From the NCBI RefSeq assembly GCF_900101885.1, contig NZ_FNAN01000013.1:62001-126000 (forward strand): DNA of 64,000 nt, given 5' to 3'. How positions within the stretch are numbered: the first letter of the stretch is position 1; each line of letters opens with the position of its first letter. The translations under genes were made by a program, and so were the position numbers. Origin of the DNA: Dyadobacter soli. GTDB lineage: Bacteria > Bacteroidota > Bacteroidia > Cytophagales > Spirosomataceae. Below are positions 8,701 to 16,864 of this stretch, piece after piece. The notes below the pieces were generated by a model. That model searched no databases, was not told where the DNA came from, and worked only from the letters and a program-made list of their open reading frames with translations.

Positions 8701-11086
8701 CCTGGGACGACTGAGGACGTCGGTGGAGCCCGGTTTGGCCTACTCGGGTAACAAATCATTTACAGTGGATGCCAACAACAGTGCCAATTCCCTGTACCCG
8801 ACCTATCTGGACGCCACTTATAACCTCGCTGCCTACCATGCCGATCAGGATGAAATCCGGCTGTCGTTCCGCTACCGGCTTTATGCGGGAACGTCGCCCG
8901 CGTGGCCGCTGCGCGTGTACCTACGTGCGAAGGATTCCGATCCTTGGATAGAGGCATTGGAAAGTAGTATTGTCCCTTATTTTACCAAAAACAACAACTA
9001 CTGGCTGATGTCGGTGGAGGTAAGCGATTTACTGAGGCGTAATGGAAAGGATTTTAGCACCAGTTTTCAGGTACGGTGGGAGCAGAGTTTCAGGTATCCC
9101 GCGCAAACGGACGGCGCAACGATCGACGACATCCGTTTGTACACCAGCGCGAGTGATATGGAAGTTACGAGGGTCAATGTACTGGCAACCCCTTCCTGTG
9201 ACGCCAACGGTTACCAGGAATATAATGTACTGATTAAAAACAATGGCGCCGAAGATGCTTACCGGGTGCCTTTCGAGGTCCGGATCAATGACGAGTTTGC
9301 ACATCAGGGGTACGTCCCGGTGGTGCGTGCGGGCACCGATACCTTGTTTTCATTCAGCTTTTCGTCCACCCAGCACCTCGGCAGCGACCGTAATGTGAAG
9401 GTGATCGCCAAGAAAGCATTCGATAAAAATGCCGGAAACGACACGGGCAGCACGCTGGCACGGGCTGCGCAGGTGATTGCCCAATATCCGTACCTCGAAG
9501 ACTTCGAAAACGGCGCGGGCGGATGGTATCTAACCGAAACCACCCCGCTCTGGACATTCGGCAAACCCAATACGGGCAAAGTAACGGAGGCTGCCAGCGG
9601 TAACAATGCGTGGACGACCTCTTTGGGAGGTGCCCGCTCCGGCGAAACCATATCGTATCTGTATTCCCCCTGCTTTGCCATGGGTGGAATGGCCCAGCCC
9701 GCACTGAGTTTCAGCGCCTCGATCGACCTGGCAGCCTGCGAGGGCGGTGCGTGTGATTTTGCTTATATCGAGTTCAATGTAAGCGGAAACACTTGGATGC
9801 GCCTAGGGGCAATCAATAGTGGGACCAACTGGTACAATGCACAGCAGGAGGGCATGGACGTGTGGAATGCGCAGGACTATACCCGTTGGCATGTGGCCAC
9901 TGTGCCGATACCTAACCATTTCCCCTCCGGATACGTTCGTTTCCGTTTCGTGATCAAGAGCAAGTCCAATGCTGGTCGCGCGGGCATTGCCATCGACGAC
10001 ATTCATATTTACGATTCCCAGGCGCTGGTGTATTTCAATGCGCTATCCGAAAATCCGGCGGCATCGGCCGAGGTGCAGGGCAACGATTGGATCCCGTTCA
10101 GGCTGAATAATTCGATGGTAGCGGCCATTAACCCGCATGGCCAGTCGCTGGGGCAGGTTTCGGTGAAAGCGTTTCAGGATAACGGCGCAACGCGGATCGT
10201 GAACAAGCAATATTATCTCGGCAGGAGCTTCGCCATCGAGGCCGCCCGGTCGGATTTTACACAGCCGGTGGGTGTGCGGCTTTACATTACCGATGAAGAA
10301 TCTGAAAAGCTGATCGGAGCGCCCGGGAAAGTTGGTATTTTGAAGCCCGGATCGGCTTATGAGCTGGCTGTTACCAAATATTCGGGTAGTAATGAAGATG
10401 GCGATCTGGCGAACAACGGCAGCGTCGCCTGGACTTTTCTTCCCAAAAACACCGTGAAAAAAGTGCCTTATGCGCAGGGTTACTACCTTGAATTTACGGT
10501 CAAAAGCTTCTCTGAATTCTGGTTTGCCAAAGATTTCATCGGGTCGGGTACGCCGCTGCCTGTGCGGCTTGTCAGTTTTGCGGCCACACCCGACGAAAGC
10601 AGTACCAGGCTTGAATGGCTCACCGCCGAAGAGGACAATGTAAGCCATTTTGAAATACAAAGAAGCGCAGATGCGCGCACCTGGACGACATTGCCCGAAA
10701 ACACCCCGGCAGTAGGAGAGGGCGGGCACCGGTACGAGTCCGTGGATACCACGCCGATGGCAGGCCTGAACTATTACCGGCTGAAAATGGTCGATCATGA
10801 CCAGACGTTCGCGTATAGCCAGATCGTTTCGGTCGATTTCTCAGGGGCGGGTAATGCACCGGTGGTCCTGTTTCCGAACCCAGTTACGGACAAGCTCTAT
10901 ATCAAAAGCGGAAACAGGCGGTTTTCGAAGGCACAGCTGCATTCGCTGTCGGGAACGCATTTGTATACTTCCGCGGAAAACCAGTCGGTGTTGGATGTGG
11001 CGAAGGTGGCGCCAGGAATGCATTGGCTTACAATTCATTATGCCGACGGCTCCCGAAGCAGTCATAAAATTGTGATTGTGCATTGA
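5765..11086 (+). CDS. Secreted S8 (subtilisin-like) serine peptidase with fibronectin type III and T9SS sorting domains
   Basis: About 1773 residues. The start is placed at ATG 5765 (or ATG 5771) because the signal peptide begins there (MLKYRCALVVVLLVQQ...NVTAQ); the frame can be extended to TTG 5741. An N-terminal propeptide-like part is followed by the subtilase domain with catalytic Asp in GIGDSG (about residue 251), His in HGLHVAGT (about 276) and Ser in GSSMASPAV (about 447). Then come beta-sandwich modules, including a clear fibronectin type III domain near residues 730-820. The last 80 residues (PNPVTDKLYIKSG ... KIVIVH) are a type A T9SS C-terminal sorting domain, so the protein should be exported through SecYEG and then the type IX system and attached to or released from the surface. 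Very long for the family because of the extra modules. Confidence 0.95.
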   Translation: MHMLKYRCALVVVLLVQQLTNVTAQDNRAYNVYLRSGTIAPPPTFELTRTRENKTARVAADDSVKFVIIQFFKIPEEPAIGLLNNAGITLLDYIPENAYTAVVHGDPDRNVLQAAGARAILELEPEQKIQAALLGPDLPAHAMREAGKVDVRISYVKTLTRAALSEALGKQQVQLLSDDLGAYQIVEARVPVDGLRALAGMPWVQYIEAVPPPEELLNDRSQAASRANLLASALPGQRQLSGDGVVVGIGDSGNLLDHIDVSTKVLSYDNQSTYWHGLHVAGTVAGGGIMNEKYKGYAPKASLIKRTNSEIWKQAPALVRDYGMVVTNNSYGGSVCPDFGSYSFDSYVLDRQASELPNLQHVFAVGNSGNVAPCEGSVAGFGNVIGGNISSKNVISTGFLETDGIIVTSSSKGPTKDGRIKPEVTARGSGIYSTLPGNTYDDAWGSSMASPAVTGGLALLYQRYRQLNGGNNPRNMLMKALICNGATDKGLPGPDFSYGFGVMNLLRSVSMMEKGQYFNGRVTRESKDGYEISVPSNTALVKVMLYWNDAPPAVITGKTLVNDLELRVVKLGNVEIQPSFPRAANPLAAAEPGVDSVNNVEQIVLEAPAAGNYVINVSGRKVPSGPQEYFLVYDIIETSAVLTHPVGGERFTRGDVIDISWDSYGNATSTFAVAYSLNDGATWTNINTSVPASTNQLSWTVPNASTTTAKIRITQNSTGVVRESSAFSIMGIPVITLQASQCETYAAVQWTAVSGATDYEVMRLQGQEMRPVGVTTELKYVLSGLSRDSTYYISVRPRKNGIPGRRAVAISRKPDSGTCEGFISDGDLAVDAITAPASSGRLLTSTSLGESQFVKIRLRNLDDLPVTQSFQVGYAVGNGAVHWETVNTDVAANNYLDYTFIQPIDMRNAGSYPLTVQVKLEGDQVATNNQKSAVIRQLANAPVSLPFADDLESLQSAELYANTMGVGGSERYDFSQGRDLGRLRTSVEPGLAYSGNKSFTVDANNSANSLYPTYLDATYNLAAYHADQDEIRLSFRYRLYAGTSPAWPLRVYLRAKDSDPWIEALESSIVPYFTKNNNYWLMSVEVSDLLRRNGKDFSTSFQVRWEQSFRYPAQTDGATIDDIRLYTSASDMEVTRVNVLATPSCDANGYQEYNVLIKNNGAEDAYRVPFEVRINDEFAHQGYVPVVRAGTDTLFSFSFSSTQHLGSDRNVKVIAKKAFDKNAGNDTGSTLARAAQVIAQYPYLEDFENGAGGWYLTETTPLWTFGKPNTGKVTEAASGNNAWTTSLGGARSGETISYLYSPCFAMGGMAQPALSFSASIDLAACEGGACDFAYIEFNVSGNTWMRLGAINSGTNWYNAQQEGMDVWNAQDYTRWHVATVPIPNHFPSGYVRFRFVIKSKSNAGRAGIAIDDIHIYDSQALVYFNALSENPAASAEVQGNDWIPFRLNNSMVAAINPHGQSLGQVSVKAFQDNGATRIVNKQYYLGRSFAIEAARSDFTQPVGVRLYITDEESEKLIGAPGKVGILKPGSAYELAVTKYSGSNEDGDLANNGSVAWTFLPKNTVKKVPYAQGYYLEFTVKSFSEFWFAKDFIGSGTPLPVRLVSFAATPDESSTRLEWLTAEEDNVSHFEIQRSADARTWTTLPENTPAVGEGGHRYESVDTTPMAGLNYYRLKMVDHDQTFAYSQIVSVDFSGAGNAPVVLFPNPVTDKLYIKSGNRRFSKAQLHSLSGTHLYTSAENQSVLDVAKVAPGMHWLTIHYADGSRSSHKIVIVH

Positions 11087-11102
11087 TTTAAATAAATAAA
11101 AA

Positions 11103-12035
11103 TGCGACGATCGGTTACCTGAGATCGACACTTACTGGAAAAGCCAGACCGAACCCCGGACACGTGCCGAATTGCTGGCGATCTTTGAAAAGTTCCCTGC
11201 CGATTTTGCGCCTGATTCCGGGTCGAAATACAGCAACACCGGTTATATCCTGCTAGGCTATATTATGGAAGACATAACCGGAAAATCCTACGACACGAAT
11301 CTGCAAGAACGCATTCTTACGCGCATTGGTTTGAAAAACACCCGCTTCGGCGGGAAGATCGATCCGTCGCTCGGCGATGCGTATTCCTATTCGTTTTCAA
11401 CGCATTGGGAGAAGCGGGAAGAAACGCATTTGAGCCAGCCGGCAGGCGCAGGAGGCATCGTATCGACGCCGGGCGATGTGAATGCATTTATGAACGCGCT
11501 TTTTAATGGAAAGCTCGTATCGAAAGAAAGCCTGGTCGAAATGACCCGGATCGTCGACAACGCCGGGCTTGGACTTGCGCCAACACCTTTTTACGGCAAA
11601 AAAGGTTTCGGGCACACGGGCGGTCTGGACGGCTTCGAAACGGTGACGGCCTGTTTCCCCGCCGATAGCGTTGTTGCGACCGTCTTTTCCAACGGCGTGG
11701 ATTACCCGCTGAACGACATCCTGATTGCATTGCTCAGTACCTACTATAAAGTGCCGGTCAAGATCCCGGATTTCAATGCTCTAAAAGTGAGTCCGGAGGA
11801 GCTGGAACGGTACTCGGGTGTGTACGCAAGCAAGGAGTTTCCGTTGAAACTGACTGTGAAACATGCGCACAACAAGCTGTACGTACAGCCGGCGGGGCAG
11901 CCTGCATTCCTGCTCACGCCCGTCAAAAAGGATGTATTCAAGGTGGATGCGGTGCGGCTGGTGATCGAGTTCAGGCCGCAGGTGGGCGAGCTCGATGCTA
12001 CGCAGGATGGATCAACCTATCACTTTAATAAGTGA
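11103..12035 (+). pseudogene. Serine hydrolase (beta-lactamase/DD-peptidase fold), 5'-truncated
   Basis: The frame is open from the stop at 11097-11099 and already reads family-like sequence from about 11115 (LPEIDTYWKSQTEPRTRAEL), before any plausible start codon. The retained part has the second motif Y-S-N in KYSNTGYILLGY and the third-motif equivalent HTG in FGHTGGLDGFET, then a C-terminal extension (NALKVSPEELERYSGVYASKEFPLKL) typical of Bacteroidota serine hydrolases. The first motif, SxxK with the catalytic serine, and roughly 100 residues of N-terminal domain are missing. The possible TTG start at 11172 would give 287 residues without an active site. It abuts the stop codon of the S8 peptidase gene, so its head was probably removed by an insertion or deletion there. 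Intact family members are exported esterases or peptidases. Confidence 0.8.
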
Positions 12036-12138
12036 TTTGCGCTTAAATATGATAGATATATGAAATTTAGTATGTTAGCGGTTGCCAAATGATGTATGCA
12101 TTGGTGTAAACCCGTTGCCGTCACACATCCGTCTTCCT

Positions 12139-13416
12139 ATGTCTTCAACCAGCGAAACCACTAAAAAGGCGCTCCACGCGATGAGTGCCCTGCAAGACCT
12201 CGAACAATTATTGGAGGATATTAAAAACAAACCGGCAAGTAAAACGCTGCCGGAAGGTTTTCCCTCTGAAATACCCGTTTCGTTGCAGGGTATCCGGAAG
12301 CGGCTCGCATTTCTTCTGGAAAAAACGGATATGGATTTTCCTTATCTGAGCGGGCAGCAGCCATTTTCGGATGTTTCACGACTCGAAGGGAATATCGAAA
12401 ACTACATAGGCATGTCGATGGTGCCTACCGGCGTGATAGGCCCGGTGTCGGTGCTCGGGTCGATGGCGAAGGGCGATTTTTACATTCCGCTGGCCACCAG
12501 CGAAGGCAGTCTGCTCGCATCGTACCACCGCGGCGCGCGGGCGTGCTACCTGGCAGGCGGCGCCACTTCCGTATGCCTGATCGACGGCGTACAGCGGTCA
12601 CCGGTTTTTAAGTTCGACAATCTCGGTAATCTGGGTACATTTTTGGTCTGGATCATCGGCCACCTGGATGAATTCCGCCGCATTACCGAATCGGCCAGCC
12701 GCTATGCGAGGCTGACGGATATGAAATCCAATATCGAAGGTAACCATCTCATTCTCACATTCGAATACCATACCGGCGACGCTTCGGGGCAGAATATGGT
12801 AACGATCTGTACCGACGCCATTTGCCAGTACATTATACAAAATGCCCCCGTGCAGCCGCGGTTCTGGTTTATCGAGAGCAATTTTTCGGGTGATAAAAAG
12901 GCCACTTCCCAATCGTTCGCGAACGTGCGGGGCAAGAAGGTCACCGCCGAGATCATGCTCCCCGAAAAACTCGTAACCGACGTGCTTAAAACCACACCCG
13001 TGGCCATGGCCGAATACTGGCGCTCATCGACGATCGGTACCATTCAAAGCGGCTCCATAGGCGCGCAGGGGCATTACGCAAACGGCCTTACCGCATTGTT
13101 CATCGCCACGGGCCAGGATGTGGCCTGCGTTTCGGAGGCTTCCGTAGGCATTACCCGTATGGAATTGACCTCGGATGGCGGATTGTACGTGTCGGTAACG
13201 CTGCCCAACCTGATCGTCGGCACGGTCGGCGGAGGAACTTCCTTGCCTACCCAGAAGGAATGCCTCGAACTGCTGGGTTGCTATGGTGCCGGCAAAACCC
13301 GGAAGTTTGCCGAAATATGCGGTGCATTGGTGCTGGCGGGTGAAATCTCCATTGCGGCCGCGCTTTCGGCGGGCCGGTTTACGGCTGCTCACCAGAAATT
13401 CGGCCGGAAAAGATGA
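12139..13416 (+). CDS. Hydroxymethylglutaryl-CoA reductase family protein
   Basis: 425 residues from ATG 12139; a TTG at 12082 would add 19 residues unlike the family. HMG-CoA reductases convert HMG-CoA to mevalonate with two NAD(P)H. Visible motifs: ENYIGMSMVPTGVIGPV (substrate binding), catalytic Glu in ATSEGSLLAS (about 120), Asp in DASGQNMV (about 214), Lys in SGDKKATS (about 251) and His in TAAHQKFGR (about 417), plus the GTVGGGTSLPTQKECL segment. All four catalytic residues are present, so it should be active. It is first in a seven-gene operon and overlaps the UbiA gene by ATGA. No other mevalonate-pathway gene is in the window, so the product may be mevalonate for a dedicated pathway, or the enzyme may reduce a different acyl-CoA. 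Confidence 0.9.
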   Translation: MSSTSETTKKALHAMSALQDLEQLLEDIKNKPASKTLPEGFPSEIPVSLQGIRKRLAFLLEKTDMDFPYLSGQQPFSDVSRLEGNIENYIGMSMVPTGVIGPVSVLGSMAKGDFYIPLATSEGSLLASYHRGARACYLAGGATSVCLIDGVQRSPVFKFDNLGNLGTFLVWIIGHLDEFRRITESASRYARLTDMKSNIEGNHLILTFEYHTGDASGQNMVTICTDAICQYIIQNAPVQPRFWFIESNFSGDKKATSQSFANVRGKKVTAEIMLPEKLVTDVLKTTPVAMAEYWRSSTIGTIQSGSIGAQGHYANGLTALFIATGQDVACVSEASVGITRMELTSDGGLYVSVTLPNLIVGTVGGGTSLPTQKECLELLGCYGAGKTRKFAEICGALVLAGEISIAAALSAGRFTAAHQKFGRKR

Positions 13417-14384
13417 AGTTACCGGTTCAGGGAAATGCATTCAGTAATGCCGCGGAGAACAACGCACCGTTTTCTCGCCGGTTTTATATTTATCAAAAAG
13501 AGCGCTTCCCATTGCTGGGGCATGGCTTGCTGGTGGCTGCATTCAGTTTCTCGGCCATTTCCTATTCACGGATATGCCGGGGTGCGGAGGGTTTTGTGGA
13601 TGCCGGGACATTTGCGGTCGGTGTTTTTACCACTATTTCGCTTTTCCTGCTGGTCAGGATATTCGACGAGTTCAAAGACGCCGAAGACGACGCGCGTTTT
13701 CGCAAGGAATTACCGGTCCCGCGCGGACTTGTTAGCTATCGTGAACTGGCGATTACCGGCATCGTGCTCGTGATCGCGCAGATAGCGGTAAACCTGATTT
13801 TCTTTCCCGAAATGATTACGATTTATGGCGTGGTCGTAGGGTACCTGTCGCTGATGGGCAAAGAGTTTTTCGTGGCAGAATGGCTTAAAAAGCATCAGTT
13901 CTGGTACATTACCTCGCATATGTTCATCATCCCGCTCATCGACATTTATGCCAGCGGCCTCGACTGGCTCTTAGCGGGTGTGAATGCACCGGCAGGCCTG
14001 TTCTTCTTTTTTGCAGTATCCTATATGAACGGCATTGTGCTGGAAGTAGGCCGGAAAATCCGCGCGCCCGAACAGGAATCGGAAGGCGTATTGACTTACA
14101 CTTCAATGCTGGGCGTACCGAGGGCCATTACATTATGGCTCATTGTGCTGGCCGTAACGCTGGCGCTGAGCATTGCCGCTTCCGCATTTGCAGGTTACGG
14201 TAATGCGGTACTCGCCGTGCTGGGCAGCGTATTCCTGGTTTGTGCGTTGCCCGCGATATTGTTTCTGAAAAACAGGACGGTTAAACTTTCCAAAATGGTC
14301 GAATATGCATCGGCGCTCTGGACGATCTCTATGTACCTCACACTCGGTGCCGGGCCGATGATTTCAAAACTGCTGTTCCATTGA
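13413..14384 (+). CDS. UbiA-family membrane prenyltransferase
   Basis: 323 residues with about eight or nine hydrophobic segments. UbiA enzymes transfer an isoprenyl chain from its diphosphate to an aromatic ring or a glycerol-type hydroxyl in the membrane. The first Asp-rich motif is present as VRIFDEFKDAEDDARF (about residues 80-95). The second is degenerate: EQESEGVLTYTSMLG (about 220-234) carries Glu and Ser where DxxxD is usual. The start overlaps the HMG-CoA reductase stop (ATGA) and the end overlaps the next gene, so translation is coupled. With an HMG-CoA reductase upstream and a polyprenol-kinase-like gene downstream, a role in making a prenylated lipid is plausible; the acceptor is not identifiable. 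Confidence 0.85.
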   Translation: MKLPVQGNAFSNAAENNAPFSRRFYIYQKERFPLLGHGLLVAAFSFSAISYSRICRGAEGFVDAGTFAVGVFTTISLFLLVRIFDEFKDAEDDARFRKELPVPRGLVSYRELAITGIVLVIAQIAVNLIFFPEMITIYGVVVGYLSLMGKEFFVAEWLKKHQFWYITSHMFIIPLIDIYASGLDWLLAGVNAPAGLFFFFAVSYMNGIVLEVGRKIRAPEQESEGVLTYTSMLGVPRAITLWLIVLAVTLALSIAASAFAGYGNAVLAVLGSVFLVCALPAILFLKNRTVKLSKMVEYASALWTISMYLTLGAGPMISKLLFH

Positions 14385-16864
14385 TATACTTCATTTCCGA
14401 TACCGAGCCGCACCAAACGACTGGCGCCAGCATTGGCGGCAAGGCCGAAAACCTGTTTCGCCTGAAAGCGCTCGGCATGCCCGTACCGCATTTCGTGGTG
14501 ATTCCGTGGGAAGCATTGCGGGCCGGTGTTCCGGAATCTGAACTTATCCCGCGATTGCTTGCCACTTTTGAAGGTACGCGGCATTTCGCGGTCCGGTCGT
14601 CGGCGATCGGGGAGGATGGGGCGGCGTTTTCGTTTGCGGGACAGTTTGAAAGTTATCTGTCGGTCGGGCCGAATGAGCTGGCGGTAAAGATCGCTGCTGT
14701 CCGGGAATCGGCATTTTCGGAGCGGGTGACGGCATACCGCAAGCATCACAGGCTTTCCGACGTGGGCGGCGTGGCGGTGATCGTGCAGGAAATGGTGGAC
14801 GCAGACGCGGCCGGTGTGGCATTTGGGGCCAACCCGCTGACCGGTAACCGGCAGGAGAAGGTGATCAACGCCGTTTTCGGGCTGGGTGATGGTTTGGTGT
14901 CCGGGGTAGTCAACGCGGATCAGTTTGTTTTGAATGGAACTGAAATTCAATCTGTTTTAGCCCATAAAACAAACGCTGCACCCGCGCTAACCCATCCGCA
15001 AATCCACCGGCTCGGCGAAATACTGGATACGCTGGAAAACGCGCTCGGCCAGCCGCAGGACATCGAGTTTGCGGTCAGAAATGACCAGATTTTTTTACTT
15101 CAAACCAGACCCATCACTACATTAAAGTCCACCCCCACAGGTAATTACATTCTTTGGGATAACAGTAATATCATTGAGTCGTACCCCGGCGTCACTACCC
15201 CGCTGACATTCTCGTTTATCAGCAAATCCTATGAAACGGCATACAAGCTTTTTAGTGCGTACCTGGGTGTAAGCGAGTCGGTTATTAAGAAAAATGAGCG
15301 GGTTTTTGCGAACACGCTCGGTTTCCTGAACGGCCGGGTTTACTATAATCTCAAAACCTGGTACCACATGCTGGCCATGTTGCCCGGGTACAGCATCAAT
15401 GCCCGTTTCATGGAGAAAATGATGGGCGTGAAGGAGCAGTTCGACATTCCCGAATCGTATCGTCTGTCAAAGAGCAAGGCCTGGTGGAGTATCGCGAAAA
15501 TGGCGGTGCAAATGCTTTCGCGGTTTCGGGCGCTGCCGGGGAAGCGACGGGAATTTATGGAGCTGGTCGATAATACCATCGGTGCATACAAGGCCATTCC
15601 TTTCGCGGAGAAAAGTGCCGACGAGCTCATGCATTTGTACCTCGATTTCGAGCGGAAACTCCTTCTGGAATGGAAAGCCCCGCTGCTGAACGACTTCTTC
15701 GCGATGATCTGGTTCGGAATGCTGCAAAAGCAATGCGAGCAGATGACCGGCGGCCAAAACCCCAACCTCCACAACGACCTGCTTTGCGGTAGTAACGACA
15801 TTATTTCGGTCCAGCCGGTGCACCGCAGTATTGCTCTGGCAGCTCGCATTGCCGCGGTGCCAGCATTAAAGGATCTGTTTTTGACACAAAATGAACACCA
15901 GATCCACGACACGCTGAATGCCGGCAACGACCTGGAATTTAGAGCTGTAAAAGCCGAAATCGATCGCTATATCGCGGATTTCGGCGAGCGCTGCGTGGGC
16001 GAATTGAAACTGGAAACGATCTCCTACGGCCAGGAACCGGCGAGGTTTATAAAAGTGCTGAAATCATATGTGGAAACCGGCATTACCGGAGCGCAGTTTT
16101 CAGGTGACCGCGAAGAGGTGATCCGGACAAATGCGGAGCGGGAAATAGCTAATCGCTTGAAAGGTAAATGGATAGCCCGGTGGAAACTGAACCTCACGCT
16201 GCGCTACACACGTGAGCTCGTGAGCGCCCGCGAGAACCTGCGCTACGAGCGTACGCGCGCATTCGGGATCGTGCGCGAGATTTTTACTTTCATGGGAAAG
16301 CGGTTTTACGCCGATGGCCTGCTCGATCAGGCCAGGGATATTTTTTACCTTACCAAAGAGGAGATTTTTGCCTGTATCGAAGGCACGGCGGTTACGCAGG
16401 ATATCAGAGCACTGGTGGCACTCCGGCAGAAGGAATTTCAACACTACCGGCAGCTGGGACCGCTTTCGGAGCGTTTCGCGACCTACGGCGTGCCTTACCA
16501 TGGCAACGATTTTTTCAGTATCGAGAGGATCGTGCAGCATGAGGGTGGTTTGAAGGGCATCGGATGCTCGCCCGGCAGGGTAACCGGCCGTGTTCGGGTG
16601 GTGACCGACCCGGCGGAAGTGCCGTCGCTCAATGGCGATATCCTCGTGACGACCAGCACCGATCCGGGCTGGGTAACGCTCTTTCCCGGCGCGCTGGGCA
16701 TTATCGTCGAGCGGGGTAGCCTGCTGAGCCATTCGGCGATCGTTTCCCGCGAAATGGGCAAGCCCTGCATTGTAGGTGTAACCGGCCTGCTGAAAACGCT
16801 GAAAACCGGCGATGAAATTGAAATGGATGGCAGTACGGGCATAATCAGGACTATCAGCCAATGA
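14381..16864 (+). CDS. PEP-synthase-like phosphotransferase (ATP-grasp plus swivelling His domain)
   Basis: 827 residues, starting at a TTG that overlaps the previous stop (TTGA). The N-terminal third is the PEP/pyruvate-binding ATP-grasp domain: GGKAENLFRLKALGMPVP, AVRSSAIGEDGAAFSFAGQFES, VIVQEMVDADAAGVAFGANP and EFAVRNDQIFLLQTRPI. A long middle region without the PEP-synthase C-terminal barrel follows, then the mobile phosphohistidine domain at the end with GSLLSHSAIVSREMGKPCIVG (catalytic His at about 783). This order (ATP-grasp, linker, C-terminal His domain, no TIM barrel) is that of rifampin phosphotransferase and related enzymes, which move the beta-phosphate of ATP to a hydroxyl group. 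The acceptor is unknown; within the operon it may phosphorylate a lipid or prenyl intermediate. It is not a normal PpsA. Confidence 0.85.
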   Translation: MIYFISDTEPHQTTGASIGGKAENLFRLKALGMPVPHFVVIPWEALRAGVPESELIPRLLATFEGTRHFAVRSSAIGEDGAAFSFAGQFESYLSVGPNELAVKIAAVRESAFSERVTAYRKHHRLSDVGGVAVIVQEMVDADAAGVAFGANPLTGNRQEKVINAVFGLGDGLVSGVVNADQFVLNGTEIQSVLAHKTNAAPALTHPQIHRLGEILDTLENALGQPQDIEFAVRNDQIFLLQTRPITTLKSTPTGNYILWDNSNIIESYPGVTTPLTFSFISKSYETAYKLFSAYLGVSESVIKKNERVFANTLGFLNGRVYYNLKTWYHMLAMLPGYSINARFMEKMMGVKEQFDIPESYRLSKSKAWWSIAKMAVQMLSRFRALPGKRREFMELVDNTIGAYKAIPFAEKSADELMHLYLDFERKLLLEWKAPLLNDFFAMIWFGMLQKQCEQMTGGQNPNLHNDLLCGSNDIISVQPVHRSIALAARIAAVPALKDLFLTQNEHQIHDTLNAGNDLEFRAVKAEIDRYIADFGERCVGELKLETISYGQEPARFIKVLKSYVETGITGAQFSGDREEVIRTNAEREIANRLKGKWIARWKLNLTLRYTRELVSARENLRYERTRAFGIVREIFTFMGKRFYADGLLDQARDIFYLTKEEIFACIEGTAVTQDIRALVALRQKEFQHYRQLGPLSERFATYGVPYHGNDFFSIERIVQHEGGLKGIGCSPGRVTGRVRVVTDPAEVPSLNGDILVTTSTDPGWVTLFPGALGIIVERGSLLSHSAIVSREMGKPCIVGVTGLLKTLKTGDEIEMDGSTGIIRTISQ

